From Panicum virgatum (Eukaryota; Streptophyta; Magnoliopsida; Poales; Poaceae), in contig NC_053153.1 of the NCBI RefSeq assembly GCF_016808335.1, forward strand, positions 14,023,033 through 14,087,032: a stretch of 64,000 nucleotides of DNA, given 5' to 3'. Positions 20,069 to 32,285 of the stretch are shown here, piece by piece. Under the pieces are notes generated by a model. That model saw only the letters and a program-made list of their open reading frames with translations. It ran no database searches and was not told the origin of the DNA. Both the position numbers and the translations under genes were made by a program. How positions within the stretch are numbered: the stretch's first letter is position 1; every line of letters starts with the position of its first letter.

Positions 20069-21890
20069 ATGCAACTGAACATTACTCCTCTCATTAGGAG
20101 AATGCAACTGAAGTATAACTCTCAGCAAATCATGGAGTCTCAGCAAATACTGAACACAACTCCTTTGCTTATCAATCAGTCTATGCAAGACCGACAGATG
20201 CCTAATCAGGGATTTCAGTTGGAACAAGCTAACCAAATCCAGCAATCCAAACATGTTCATAATGATACTCTAATGGAAGAGAGGCAGCCAGCAAAAGGGA
20301 AAACTCTAGTCTTGCAATCAATTACAGCCCCTCATGGAAATCAAGGTCAAAGCAACATACCCAAGGGCTACCAGCCTAACCAGTTTCAAACGGGAATGAC
20401 CATGACACAGGGTGGAATTTTGAACCACCAAGGACAGTAGGTGCAGGGGAATCAGCAGCAAGAGTACATGCAAAAGCAACAGGAGGACAATCCAAGCAAC
20501 TTGGCTCTTCTTTCCCCTCTCACCCACCAAGATGCTGCTAATGCCAAACAACCCCCTATTTTCAGCACACAGTCCTTTATTCCTGTTCCATCTTATAGTG
20601 CAGACAATGACATTCAGGGCCCATCTCTATAGGAATATTTCCACACTATGCCAAATATTATAAAGCCAAATCTTCTTGTTCCTCATTCTTCTATGCAAGC
20701 CATTCTTCAGGGTCATCCTCTCCCTCAAGCTCACACCTCCATTCCACCACAACAGAGCTCTGTCCAAAATAGAGAGCTTCCCGCAGAGAAGGTCTTCAGC
20801 ACTAGTGTTGCCCCTATAGCAATACTTCATGGATCTCCTATTTTGTCTGAAATCCCAGCTCCCAATGTTTTGCAAACTCCATGCAAGGTACAAATCGATT
20901 CTTACTCCCCACTCAACCAGTCCAAGAAAAGAATCCTTCATTTCTCACCGGCTCTGCAATTTCCTCATACAAATGCTTCTTCTATGCCAACTAGCAACCC
21001 GCCTGGCACATGCCACGCCTAGCATCATCACTACCCGCCCCTCTCGCCTGCTCATTCTGCAGCTAGCTCATCACCTCCAAATGTTCTTGATGGATCGTTC
21101 CATGTCGGCACCACCACTGCACAGGCCAATGCAAGACCTCAACCTAGGAGCTTCAGCTCCAAATCTAAAGGAAGCTCAAGAACTTGCAAGATTCAGTCTC
21201 TGGGCAATGTTCAAGCTAAAGTTTCGGGCTGTCGCCGGCCTAGGTCTCCTTCGGTGCAAGGCTCAGACAGATTCCAGTCGCCACGACACGTAGCTGGTCC
21301 CAATGCTCCCGAAGGAGGAGGAGAAGAAGTTCGTACCAACTCCGGCAGAGGCAGACTACGCAATAGGCCTAGTGGCTGGGATGAGGACCCTCCTGTCCTT
21401 GGTGGAAAACTCAATCCCGCTCACAGGAACTCCTCTTCAGGTACTGGCTGCTATCCCGATGGAGGAGCTTCTACTCAAGCCCATCCAGGTCAATATTGCT
21501 CTGTTCCTGGCTTTCCTGCTGGCAGTGATGTGGAGGCAGGCTTCAACAATCATGCTGAAGAAGATGCTCAAGGTCCAACTGTTCAGGCCAATATTTGCCT
21601 CTCTTCTGCAACTAAACAGCATTCAGGGTCAGCAATGGGGAGAGATATCAAGAGGCAAGCGCTTATGGCTGATAGTGGGCAACTTGGTCCTTCACACATT
21701 TCTGTCAGGGGGATGGGTGTGGATCCTGTCCATATGCCTTCTGCTCCCTCAGGCCAGGCAGTCAATGCAGTTCAAGGTCAGGATGTCCGTGCTCATATTC
21801 TTCTACCTAGTACTTCTGGCCAAATCAGCGGAGTTGTTTTGGAAATGCCTCAACGGGCTTTGGCGCCATGCCCAGAGGCGCCACAAGACA
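20069..21890 (+). pseudogene. LINE ORF1 remnant
   Basis: Several short stretches in shifting frames are rich in Gln, Pro and Ser (for example NSQQIMESQQILNTTPLLIN at about 20120-20180). A more hydrophobic segment lies near 21300-21890. ORF1 of plant LINEs encodes an RNA-binding protein, usually with a DUF4283 domain and a CCHC knuckle. Neither is visible here, so only the distal part of ORF1 seems to be present and it is degraded. Assignment rests mainly on position before ORF2. Confidence 0.5.
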
Positions 21891-21891
21891 C

Positions 21892-24800
21892 ATGAGTCTT
21901 CTAGCTTGGAATTGCCGAGGATCAGGCGGGAATCTCGGCGGTCCTAAAATGGGGCACCTTTCCCGCCTTGCTATGGCTACAAAAGCTCAGGTACTTTTCA
22001 TTTCTGAAACTAGAAAATAGTCAGTTAATAAAGCTAATCTGCTTAATAAGTTCTGCTTTGATGATGCTTGTGTAGTCCCTGCAGTAGGTCTTTCAGGTGG
22101 TCTTTGGTTGCTGTGGAAAGGAGACTTCAGTCTAGATGTCGTCCAAGCTTCTGATAATCTTATCTTAGCTAATGCTGTATATAGGCCTTATGCCCTGAAC
22201 TTTAGCCTTATCTGTGTGTATGGTGACCCGCATCATGTCAAAACTGATGCTATCTGGCAGGCTATCTTCAATTTTGTTGTAAATAATCCTGATGTGCCTG
22301 TGTTATGTATGGGTGATATGAACAATATTATGAATGCTAATGAGAAGCTTGGTCCAAATCCTGTTAATGCTAGAAGAGTTTCTAACTTCTGTCATTGGAT
22401 CAAACAATGTTCTTTATTTGATTTAGGTTTCAGTGGTCCTGCTTACACTTGGTCCAACAAGAGGTTTGCTTCTACTCCAACTTTTGAAAGACTTGATAGA
22501 TGTTTAGCTAATGCTGAATGGTGTTCTATTTTCCCTTCTACTACTATTTTTCATCTGCCTATGATGTATAGTGACCATGTCCCTATTTTGATTATGCTTC
22601 AAACTAACAGACCTAAAACCAAAAAACCTTTTAGGTTTGAAAACTGGTGGGCCCTCGAACCTGATTTTCATCATGGGGCTGCTCAAAGTTGGAATAAATC
22701 TGCCCAGAGACCTTTTCATCTTAAAACTAAATATTTGGCCTCTGATCTTAAAGTCTGGAGAAAGAAAAAGCCTCATATTAATGATCAGCTTCTTACAATT
22801 GAAAATGCTATTTTTCAGAATCAACTAAAACCTATTCCTCTTCAAAATCACAATCTTCAAAAAGATCTTATTCATCAGCATCATCAAATCCTCTTGAAGC
22901 AAGCCGAATTTCATAGACAGAGAGTCAAAAAGGTTTGGGCTATTAAAGGTGATACTAATACTAATTTTTTCCACAGGGCAATTATAAGGAGAGCAACCAA
23001 AAATAGAATAGCTTATCTGACACAAGAAGATGGTTCTCCTGTCACAACTCAAGATCAAATAGCTTCTGTGTTTTACAATTACTTCAACAAACTATTCTCT
23101 TCTCAGAGCACTACTTTCCAGGTACCACAGCAGCACAATGGTAAGGAAGCATCACCAATACAGTATGAATATACAACCTCTGTCCCAGACAAACAAGAAA
23201 TTTGGAACATTGTTAAAAATATGAGATCAGATGCAAGTCCAGGCCCAGATGGTTTGAATGCAGGTTTCTATAAAGTGGCTTGGCCATGGATTGCTGATGA
23301 TGTAGTTCACCTGGTCCAACAGTTCTATAATTCAGCTGAACTTCCTCAAGGTATTAACTCTACTTACATAGCTCTTATTCCAAAGACCAATGCTGCTCAT
23401 ACTCCACATCAGTTCAGACCTATAAGTCTTTGTAATGTCATTTACAAAATCATCACTAAATCTTTAGTTGAGAGGATCAAGTTGCATTTGCCTAATTATA
23501 TTCACTCGTCTCAATCTGCTTTTATACCTGGTAGGCATATCACTTCCAACATAATAGTTGCTCAGGAAATTGTTCATTCTTTCTCCCTGGCTACTTGGAA
23601 TAAAAAAACTTTCATGTTGAAGATTGATCTGGCAAAAGCCTTTGATAGAATAGAATGGAATTTTATTATCAATGCTCTCAAGCAAAGAGGTTTTAATGAT
23701 CATTTTACTAATCTTATTCAAGCCTACATCACTGCCTCTGTTTTTTCCATTCTGGTTAATAGTCAGCCTTCAAACTACTTCACCTCCGAAAGAGGTATCA
23801 GACAGGGATGCCCTCTTTCTCCTTATCTTTTTGTTCTAGCTATTAATGATCTGTCCAAAAGGTTGCAGGTGGCCATGGTGGAAGGTAACATTCAAGGAAT
23901 ATCTCTAGGACCATCTTGCCCTCCCATTCACTCTCTACTTTTTGCAGATGACTTACTAATTTGTGGTCAGGTCAATGATTACGAACCTCAGACGCTAAGA
24001 ATTATCATTCAAAATTTTTGCAACTTATCTGGTCAAACACCAAATTGGAGTAAGTCTTCTGTTCATTTCAATAAAAACTGTACCATTCATGACAGACAAA
24101 AGGTTCAGGACATTTTCCCTGTTCAAGAGATGAATGCCAACACTATGCATCTAGGTCATCCTTTGCTTTTCTCATATAAAAATAGATCCAATGCTTACTC
24201 TTTCATTCTTAATAAATTCAGAGCCAAATTATCTACTCTTAAGGCCAATAAAATTAATCATGCTGGCAGACTTGTTTATATAAACTCTGTCATGTCTTCA
24301 ATTCCAATCTATTATTTAACAAACATCCTTTTTTCTGAGAATTTTCTTGACAGGATTGAGGCCATTATGAGAAATTTTTGGTGGGCTGGTCACAAAGAGG
24401 AAAATGATGGTACTAATCCTATTGCCTTCAGATCTTGGGATGATATATGCAGGCCTAAAAAGCTTGGAGAGCTTGGAATACGAAAAAGCTTCACAAAGAT
24501 TCATACAGTTAACAAGAGTTTAGTTCTCCATTCAGCTTGGATGGTAGTTTCAGGTAAAGATCCTTTTCTTTCTTGAGTTTTAAAGGCTAAATATTTCTCC
24601 AACTCAACTTTCTAGAAATGTTCTAAACATGGGTCAAAATCTGTTTTCTGGAGTTCTATTCAAAATGTTAGGCAATTCCTTTTTCAGAATTCTATTTTTC
24701 AGATTCATCAAGGAAATATTAACATTTGGACAGAACCTTGGTGTCAAGGATGGGACAACATTCATAGCCACATACAACTCCCTGTTTCTGTTAATCCTAT

Positions 24801-26160
24801 TCCTAATCAGGTTAAAGATCTTTGGTATCCAAGCACCAGGGACTGGAATATACCTTTGGTTCAAGAATTGTTTGATCTGAATTTTCAGGAATTTATTTTC
24901 CAAACACCCATAGTACACCTGCACGAAACTGATAAACTTATATGGAAGCCAGCAAGAATAGGTATATGCTCTTCCAAGGAAGCCTACAACTTCATTTCAA
25001 GATTGAACAATCATCAATTGCCGGATCAAGGGTCAAGAAGCATTTCTGCTCCAGCTCTAGACCTTATCAATAGAATATGGAAGAATAAAAAGGTACAACC
25101 AAAACTCAAAGCTTTTATGTGGAGACTTATCAGAAATGCTGTTGCTACAGCTGAAAGAGCCTCAAGATACTCTACAAATATAAACAATCTTTGCAATTAC
25201 TGTGGCCAAAAGGAAAATGACATGCATCTTTTCTTTCATTGTTCTCTGCCTAGAGCAGTTTGGTTTTCTGCTAACCCCTCCTTAAGAGCTGATCTTCTTC
25301 CAAATATTGAACATGGGTTGCATGATATTTTACCCTATATTTTTCCTCCTCATACAGATGACAGTCACTTGATCAGTGTCATCACAACCTTGTGGTACAT
25401 TTGGAGAGCCAGAAATGATAATCGTTTTAATAATAGAACTTGGACAGTCCAACAAGTCCACTTTAATATTCAAGCTGAAATCTCTGTGATCACTAACAGT
25501 CTTTCAGAAAAGTCCTCAATGAATGATGACCACAACCACTTGTCCAACCAGGATGATACAGGAGAAGGAAGTCCACAAGGGGAACAACATGATACAACTA
25601 CTCCTTCAAACACTAACAATATTTCTTGCTATGTTGATGCTGCTATTCCACCTGAACATTTAATTGTAGGAACAACGCCTGCAGGGATAGAAATCTATAT
25701 CACAGGGGATGATCAAGCAACAAGACTTAACATAAAGATACAAGCACAAATACAAGATGGAGTTAACCCTTTGATGGCTGAAGGTTTGGCAATGGAACTA
25801 GCTACAAAGATCACAACTATCATGGGTTTGCAATCCTATTCTATTTTCACAGATTCTCAAATCTTGGTTGAAGCTTTGAATCCAGGATCAGGGAAGGCAA
25901 AACCTCCTCCGTGGAGACTCAAACCTACTTTATCTACCATTCAAAACCAGGTTCAAGGGCATCAAGTCTCTTTTTCCAAAATCAAGAGAACTTTGAATGT
26001 TGAAGCTCATAAACTGGCTAGGAAAGCTAGGCAATCTTTTCAGCAGCAGGTTTTTACAAGATGCCCTAACTGTTTTCATAACAGTCCCTGTGAGCTCTTG
26101 CATTTGCTCTGTACCCAGTCTTGGAGAAACTTTAGGCTCTTGTATGTTTCATGTGAATAA
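21892..26160 (+). pseudogene. LINE ORF2: endonuclease, reverse transcriptase, zf-RVT, RNase H
   Basis: One frame from ATG 21892 to TAA 26158-26160, broken by stops at 22018-22020, 24574-24576 and 24613-24615. Apurinic-type endonuclease: MSLLAWNCRGSGG, MGDMNNIMN, then SDHVPILI (about 22570). Reverse transcriptase: ALIPKTNAAHTPHQFRPISL (about 23367-23427), KIDLAKAFDRIEW (about 23620-23658), GIRQGCPLSPYLF (about 23794), and the catalytic FADDLL (about 23940). A zf-RVT domain follows: KLKAFMWRLI, then NYCGQKENDMHLFFHC (about 25195-25245). The C-terminal RNase H shows FTDSQILVEAL (about 25846) and LNVEAHKLARKAR. Few lesions suggest a fairly recent insertion. It would nick DNA and prime reverse transcription at the target. 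Confidence 0.9.
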
Positions 26161-26851
26161 TCAATAAAGAGCCTTGCCTTGATAAAAAAAACAAAAAAAC
26201 CCACAACAACCTTCCCACCTTCGTGCGCCAACTCAGCAACTACATGCGTGCCCAACCACCCCTCCCCGTCCCACATCTCTTCTTCTATTACCCATTTACC
26301 CAACGGTCTGCACGGTTAAATTGAGATCATGATGGGTTCTGTGTTCTCTCCGTGCTGGGATTCAAGAGGGCGTCGTTGGACAGGTGTGAGTTCGCCAACG
26401 ACGGCTTCCGGCGAGGGGAGAAGCACCTGCTGGGAGGGATAAATAGGAAGAAAGGGACCGGAGCCGGGGCCGCGGGGCGGCCATACCGATGGAGATACCG
26501 ATCATCTCTCACCGCCCACGAGCTCCGGCGGGGAGCTGGCGGTCTCCTTGTCGCCGCCGCGCGGCTCGGCGGCGGGGTTGAGCGGCGCAATGGCCGAGTT
26601 GGAGGAGAAGAACGCGCAGCTGGCTCGAGAGCTGCCCCGCGCGCGGCCCCTCTGCTATGGCGTGCGGTACCTCATGGCGTGGTACGGCCACGGCGGGGGG
26701 GGGGGGGGGTGGGGTGGCAGGATGATCCCGCGGATGGCGACGACGGGCACAGAGGCGGCGGTGAGGGAGTCCCTGGCGGCCACCGAGCAAAGCTGAAGCT
26801 GTTCGGCGTCGCCATTAGTGCCAAGCGCCCGTGCGGCGGGGAGGAGGAGGA

Positions 26852-28289
26852 CGTGGACGCAGGGCCGGCTCTAAAATTCCGAGGGCCTAGAGGGAAGGAA
26901 AACTATGGGCCCTTTTGGCAAAATATTTTTTCCATTTTATAATGTGATAGAGGATATGGTTGATATTAATAGCGTGCATGTACTTATTTTTTCTGGAAAA
27001 AACAGTGTTGATGCATCAAACGAAAAGAGAAGCAATATGAAGTTAGTATAATTACCTTGAATAAGAACCAAACAACTCCATCGACAAAATGCTTCAGTGC
27101 TTAAAACATTTCTTGGAGTGTTTCTTGCGAATTAATAAAATTAAGCAACTCTCATGTTCTTTTATCCTTTTCTAACACCTAGTAAATCATAAAAGGTAAA
27201 TACTGGAATTGAAATTTTAAAACACTAGCAAATAATAGAATTACTATCATGACTCGCGATGCCTGGTCAGGCCCGTGCCCAGGGGGCGTGCGGCCCGTGA
27301 GGCTGCACAGGGCCCCATTTTTTTTGGCTCCAAAATTTATAGCAGCCCATTAATTCTCTGCATCCTTCTTACTTGGCCGGCTTTAATGCAAATGGTGAAA
27401 CGGACGCATGCCACGCCCCTGCCCTGCACAAAACAAAAAGGCCCGCAACACTGAGGAGTCCTGGCGCCCGCAGCCCGCTAGTTTAGTTGTCGTGCCGTCT
27501 TCCTCTAATCCTGTGCCGATTCATCTTCAGTTCTTGTTTTTCACGAGTCATGACACCAAGGGGCGAGCTGTCGGGGCAGATGCCAGACAGCAGGGCAGGC
27601 AACACCGTGTCACCGCCGAGGCCATGATCGCAAGTTCGCGACGGCGATGCGGTGCAGCAGCCGGCCAGCGGCCCTAGGGCATGCGGAGAATTCAACGACG
27701 GCAGGTCTGCGATTTCAACTCTTCACACAATTGACTGGCTTAAGGAAAAGGTAAATAAATATTTCTTTTAATTCCCCAACTGTATTGATATACATATATA
27801 CTTGTATCATTTGAGTCTTTAATGGATTAATTATAATTTTATTCTTTCATCTTTTATGTTAGAAAACGATCGATTGAAGCCATATTTTTTACAAATCTAT
27901 TTAGAAAATATGATTCTGGCAGCCAAAAATATAAAAATGGTTAGTCTAGTAGACATCATTTCAGAATTTCACACAGCCTCCGATTTATGCCGGCACGGCC
28001 TGTGCCTGGTGCGGTGCGCCGGGCTGTTGGTAGCGTCAGCTTGCGAGTTTATACGAAAAGCGAATGACTGGATGAGCAAGGATGTGATCTGTTTCGCGGT
28101 GGCTAGATCGCAGCGCAGTATTCGACGGATACTGCCTTCTTCAGTTTTCTAGAGTTATTATGGACTTGCTGTCAGCCATCAAAACCAACACATACGAAGA
28201 GGCACGTAAAAAATCCTGGGTCCCTTTCCAGCGTGGGCCCTAGGCGGTCGCGCCTCCCGCCTACGGTCAGAGCCGGGCCTGCGTGGACG
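26852..28289. mobile_element. non-autonomous hAT element in the C-terminal part of the HSF gene
   Basis: The element is 26860-28281 (1,422 bp). Terminal inverted repeats are CAGGGCCGGCTCT on the left and AGAGCCGGGCCTG on the right (one mismatch). A perfect 8-bp target duplication CGTGGACG flanks it (26852-26859 and 28282-28289). CA-starting termini and 8-bp duplications are hallmarks of hAT transposons. No transposase is visible. The interior is AT-rich at first and then holds a GC-rich block (27253-27330) with further GGGCCC runs, possibly a nested remnant. Removing it would leave the acidic C-terminal HSF codons continuous. Confidence 0.9.
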
Positions 28290-28570
28290 GGGCCGCCGAG
28301 GAGGACGAGGAACATGACGACGACGAGAGGCACGCGGCGCGGAGGCGGGGGAGCAAGGCCTCGAGGAGGAACTAGATTTCGAATCTCGACGTGCTGGTGC
28401 TGTCCGTGCGGGCGGCGGCGGCGGCGGCGAGGCCGGGGTGGAGGGGTCGTGTGACCGCAAGAGCCCGGTCTCATGACAGCCCGCGCAGCTAGGACTGAAA
28501 TCAGTGAAACTCGTGTAGTCTCGCTTGTATTGGCAGATGGAAGATAGTGAAGGCGAAATTGCGTAAACTG

Positions 28571-28765
28571 AGGCCATGTTTAGTTTGCAAAAAATTTTGA
28601 ATTTTGGTAATGTAGCACATTCGTTGTTATTTGACAACTAATATTTAATTATAGACTAATTATATATGCTTAAAAGATTGATCTTGTTTACAATTAAATT
28701 GTATAATTAGTTATTTTTTAATTATATTTAATGCTCCATATATATGTCCAAAGATTCAATGTAAT
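28571..28765. mobile_element. truncated MITE (GGCCATGTTTAGTTTGC terminus)
   Basis: The left end GGCCATGTTTAGTTTGC and internal blocks ATTAATTATAGACTAATT-like and AATGCTCCATATATATGTCC followed by AAAGATTCAATGT resemble one arm of a common grass MITE family. The matching right terminus is missing, so it is a fragment. Up to 28960 I see only AT-rich sequence that may be 3' flank of the next gene. Confidence 0.5.
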
Positions 28766-29012
28766 AGCACTGGATGCTTAACTCCTTTCAAGAATTATCT
28801 GCTTAAACTGCTCTGTGTAATGTAAGCAATGGCCTGATGCGTGAACATCTACCATCCTTCGATCTCCGGGGCCAGCTGTAGATTCTGTAGGATAAACGTT
28901 TTTATTGTAACCGCACAAAAACAGGATGCAGCTTCAACTTATAATGTATCACATCACATGTTACATCATTACATTTGCGGTTGCGAACTTGCAATGGCTT
29001 AGCAGGTTACAG

Positions 29013-29778
29013 CTACGCATACATGGTTGCAATTGAAGCGAGAAACACGGTGACGAGCACAGTGCCTGCAGCCATTCCTCTGGACCTCGTGGCGCCGGCT
29101 GCATGCAGCAGCTGGGGGAGCTTCGACCCGGCGCCGGCCGGCGCCGTTGCGGCGGCAGGAGAATCCTCGGCCGGATCCGGTGGCGCTCCTGACGCGTCTG
29201 GATTGGCCGCCGGCGTGCCCGACGATGGCTCAGTCGCAGGTGTGGTGGCTGCCGGAGTCGTCGTCTCGGACGACGGAGGCGAAGTTCCTGCCACCGACGG
29301 CGTGGAGGCCGCCGCCGGCGCGGAGCCCTCGCCGTCGCCAGCGGCGGCATCATCTGCAGCGTCACGAGCAATGGCAACATGTCAGACCGGCGGGCACCGT
29401 GCCAGCAGCGGCCGCGGCGATGACGCGCAACGTACCGTCGCATGGGTTGGGCAGGTCGCAGACGTTGGGGATGATGGTCTGCGCCTGGCCGAGGAGCAGG
29501 CCGACGGGGCTGGGCGCGAGCTTGGACGCGGCGCAGAGGCAGGGCGCCTGCGCGCGGAGGAAGCCCCGGAGCTGGGAGCAGCAGGCGGTGAGCGTCGCCG
29601 AGCCGACGCCGAAGACGTAGCCGATGCACGGGGACAGGCTGAGCGGCGCCGGCGGGCAGCTGGGCAGCGCCGGGAACGCCGCCGCCGCCGCCGGCTGCTG
29701 CTGCTGCGCCGAGGACAGCGTCGCCGCCGCGACCGCGACGACGAGGGCGAGAGCCATCTGGAGCCGCCGCCACGCCAT
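29013..29778 (-). CDS. GPI-anchored non-specific lipid transfer protein (LTPG-like), two exons
   Basis: Exon 1 is 29778-29436 and exon 2 is 29353-29013. The intron begins GTACGTTG and ends CGCTGCAG, and the joined frame encodes 227 residues. Residues 1-24 form a signal peptide (LQMALALVVAVAAATLSSAQ). The eight-cysteine motif follows in the order C, C, CC, CLC, C, C (LPSC, LSPC, TACC, APCLC, IPNVC, LPNPC). It forms the four-helix lipid-binding fold. Then comes a Pro/Ser/Thr/Ala-rich linker of about 80 residues and a hydrophobic tail (GTVLVTVFLASIATMYA), typical of a GPI-attachment signal. Family members carry cuticular lipids or monomers at the outer face of the plasma membrane. A related gene lies 2.5 kb upstream on the same strand. 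Confidence 0.88.
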
Positions 29779-29913
29779 GGCGGCACGCGGCGGGCTGTCT
29801 TCTTCGGCCGCAAGGACGTACGGCGGCTAGTCGGCTACGCGATTGCACGGGACGAGACGCGGCGCGGTTGTTCTGTACGGGACGCGGAGGGGGGGATCAA
29901 GAGGCGCCGGTGG

Positions 29914-29919
29914 TTTATA
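29914..29919 (-). promoter_or_regulatory. TATA box of the first LTPG gene
   Basis: TATAAA (minus strand, in GTATAAACC) lies 136 bases before the start codon at 29778, a reasonable promoter distance for a short plant 5' UTR. Confidence 0.5.
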
Positions 29920-31054
29920 CTGCGGACGGTTGCGAAAAATTTGCGGCGGGATGGCCGGATGGGGGAAAAAAGCTCGTGTGCCTGCCTCACCAGGTGGATG
30001 GGCCGGTCTATCTAACTCGCTTTGGAGCGGGAGTTCCTACTGGTTTGCACGCCGCGAACGCGACCCGGGGCTCTTCGCGAGGCTTATCGGTGAGCGGACC
30101 CGAGAATGTACGTCTCTGTCTGCGTCCATGACTTCACGAGATGGTGAGAAGAGAACCCCCCGGTCCAGAATCTAGTTGAGCCCGGCCAGGTTGGTGATCA
30201 GCTCGGTCGCTTTTGTGTGCTCCCAATGGTTGCCTTCCCCTCTAACTTGGCTGTTGGCTCTGTTGCTACTGGAGTCGATCAAGATGGCGATGGATAGTTG
30301 AGAGCTGGGCTTGATGGGCACCTGGATGAATCTTCCACTTGGCGGTTTCGGCCAGTAGGGGCGATTCACAGTAGTGAGGTATCTTTGTGCATCCTGGGGC
30401 AGAAGAAGGTTCAGTTTCTTGGGCGCGACAACCTGTTCGGAAACTGAAAACGATTCCAGAGTAGGTTGGTGGTGTCGCTGGTGTGAGTCGCGTGTAGGTA
30501 CTAGGCGGGTCCCGGTGAAATCAAATAAAAACGCGACCTGCGTGCAGGCTGCAGCTAAAATGGTGCGCAAACAGTTGGGCGTTTTCGCCTGGAAGACAAT
30601 GCAAGGCCATTCTCGTTCACATGGAAAAACAATGAGGAGCTGTAGCCATCGAGCGCGCCGGTCTGACACGAGACAACGGCGGCGTCCCTTGCCTGTGCAC
30701 CGCCGCACCCCCACGAGCAATGAAGCAACTCGACTCATCGCCGCCGGTCGCCGGCATTTGTGCCTCTATCGCGCTCTGCAGCTGCAAGTCTGCACGCAAT
30801 GAGTGCAGAGGATCGTTGCCTCCTCCTAAATTTCGCCCTTGTACTCTTCGTTCGTTGTTGGTGTGTTGCTTTTTTCAGTCTTCGTTCACTAGGGCTGCTG
30901 GAAATGATACTTGTTCCACATGAAGCATGCGCTGTTCTTGTGGTCAAATTGCAGGAAAGTTGAAACAATGGACCTGAGTTTGTTGTGCAACCCTGAGTTT
31001 CGTTCATGCTTTTCGAAAGATGACGATGAGTTTTATTCGTACTCGCAAAAAGCC
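29920..31054. other. intergenic region between the LTPG genes
   Basis: Open frames on both strands at 30172-30800 show no recognisable domain. The minus-strand reading contains KKLNLLLPQDAQRYL and RPYWPKPPSGRFIQ, which look protein-like but match no family I know. I treat it as unassigned, possibly a transposon or gene scrap. Confidence 0.35.
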
Positions 31055-31580
31055 CGTATTACACCCTTGAACTATCACAAAAGTTTGTTTTCAATCTTCA
31101 ATAACAAAACTGAATAACCCTTAGACGGTTTCTAAGGTGGTTTTGTATTTTTTTTAAAAAAATCTAGTTAGATCTAAAAATCAAATATGATTCATTTTAA
31201 ATCAGAAAAATATGAAACTAGTACCACAATTTTTCTAAAAGTGTAACATATCTATTATTGCTCTATTTGAAGCCTAACTATTCAAAAATAACAGACATAA
31301 CTACAAGCAACCAGATATTATAAAAATAAAAATTGATCTAAATAATTAAAAGAGAATTTATGATACCCTTTTCGTATTTTTTGATCTAAAATAAATTACT
31401 TATGAATTTTTTAGTTTAAATTTGAATATTTTTAATTCTCACAAAATGGAAAACCAACTTTGAAACCACCTAAGGTGTCAAATTTGCCCAATTTCAATAG
31501 TTGGATGGCCTATATTATCCGATTTTATAGTTAAAAGATTGAAAATCGGACTTTTGTGAGAGTTCAATGGTGAAAACCGA
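31055..31580. mobile_element. non-autonomous element with long inverted repeats (MULE-like or foldback MITE)
   Basis: The left arm (CACCCTTGAACTATCACAAA and AGT-TTGTTTTCAATCTTC) and the right arm read on the minus strand (CACCATTGAACTCTCACAAA and AGTCCGATTTTCAATCTTT) are inverted repeats. They continue with lower similarity for about 90 bases, through the ...GGTGGTTT/GGTGGTTTC block. The interior is AT-rich and non-coding. Target duplications are not clear, so the superfamily and exact ends are uncertain. Confidence 0.6.
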
Positions 31581-31639
31581 ACTTTTCTCTTCTTCATACT
31601 CATACAATCTCCTGGAGGTGACTAAGCTAGTCGCTGCTA

Positions 31640-31905
31640 TCTAAAGATCGAGGAAGAGAGAAGTAATCTGAAGATTAATTGCTGCAAGTTGGGGATCATA
31701 GTCATGGAACTCTTCAACAAATTCGGATGGAAATTCAGCAATAGAATTCAAGACTAGTATCTTTAGGTCTTTTATATCTGTCTCGGTTCTAATGTTCTTA
31801 CTGTAAGGTGGTCTGAGTATCATGGTTAAACTTGTCTTTGGCTGTGTATGCATCCACCATATGGGTGTAGAGGCTGGATGTTTTTATCCTTAATAAAAAA
31901 ATACC
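31640..31905 (+). mobile_element. possible 3' end of a LINE
   Basis: The sequence ends GTAGAGGCTGGATGTTTTTA, then TCCTTAATAAAAAAATACC. This resembles the conserved 3' UTR and A-tail of grass LINEs. The preceding 200 bases have no clear coding remnant. Call based on the tail only. Confidence 0.35.
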
Positions 31906-32285
31906 ATCTCCTGGAGGTTAGGCTACAGCCGTCCAAGGCAAAGCAGCCAAACGGGCCATCTTGGAGTCAAATCAGACATGTAGCCTCTGGACTGGAGTCC
32001 AATTCACGTTTCAGTGAAATTCATTAAATTGACGCTTAATCTGTAGGAGCAATATACACGAACGATGAGGTCGGTGGCAACTCTGTTCGGGAGGTACAGC
32101 AATCGTGTTGCTACCACTCGCTCACAAACGTAACAAATGTTCATTCAACTCCTGCGCACGGTGCGGTACACGACTGCGCGCGGTTCGGGAGGTAGTACAT
32201 GTTTTTTAGTGAACATGCTACATGAACGGCGTGCTACGAATCCACATCTGAATGTACACGACTAAGCACATGATCCGATCAGAGT
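31906..32285. other. 3' flank of the second LTPG gene
   Basis: Non-coding, moderate GC. It probably contains the 3' UTR of the minus-strand gene that ends at 32286. Nothing else is recognised. Confidence 0.4.

Larger units (their letters stand above)
20057..26212 (+). mobile_element. L1-type LINE inserted in the HSF gene, with 12-bp target duplication
   Basis: The inserted DNA is 20069-26200. The target duplication CCACAACAACCT is at 20057-20068 and 26201-26212, and the 3' end is an A-rich tail (AATAAAGAGCC...AAAAAAAACAAAAAAAC). It begins within a Gln/Asn-rich ORF1 region without an obvious 5' UTR or zinc knuckle, so it is probably 5'-truncated, as LINE insertions often are. ORF1 remnants fill 20069-21890 and ORF2 follows. 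ORF2 has only three in-frame stops in about 1,420 codons. Confidence 0.92.
19902..28375 (+). pseudogene. class B heat shock transcription factor gene, broken by a LINE and a hAT element
   Basis: From ATG 19902 the frame reads [39 protein letters not shown], then HFNHNN. This is the HSF DNA-binding domain up to recognition-helix residues near 20068, where a LINE begins. The domain resumes at 26201 (TFVRQLSNY). An apparent intron (about 26238-26356) follows, then GFKRASLDRCEFANDGFRRG (from about 26357). Downstream are an oligomerisation-type heptad segment (MAELEEKNAQLARELPRA, about 26590) and the class B signature KLFGVAISAKR (about 26797). The acidic C-terminus is split at 26859 by a hAT element and resumes at 28290 up to TAG 28373-28375. 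HSFs bind heat shock elements in the nucleus; class B members act mostly as repressors through LFGV. A 15-G run (26695-26709) also disturbs the frame. The gene is dead as it stands. Confidence 0.85.

Noticed and set aside
30172..30738. 188-codon minus-strand ORF
   Set aside because: Part of it looks protein-like, but no family, signal peptide or promoter supports it; listed only as unassigned intergenic DNA.
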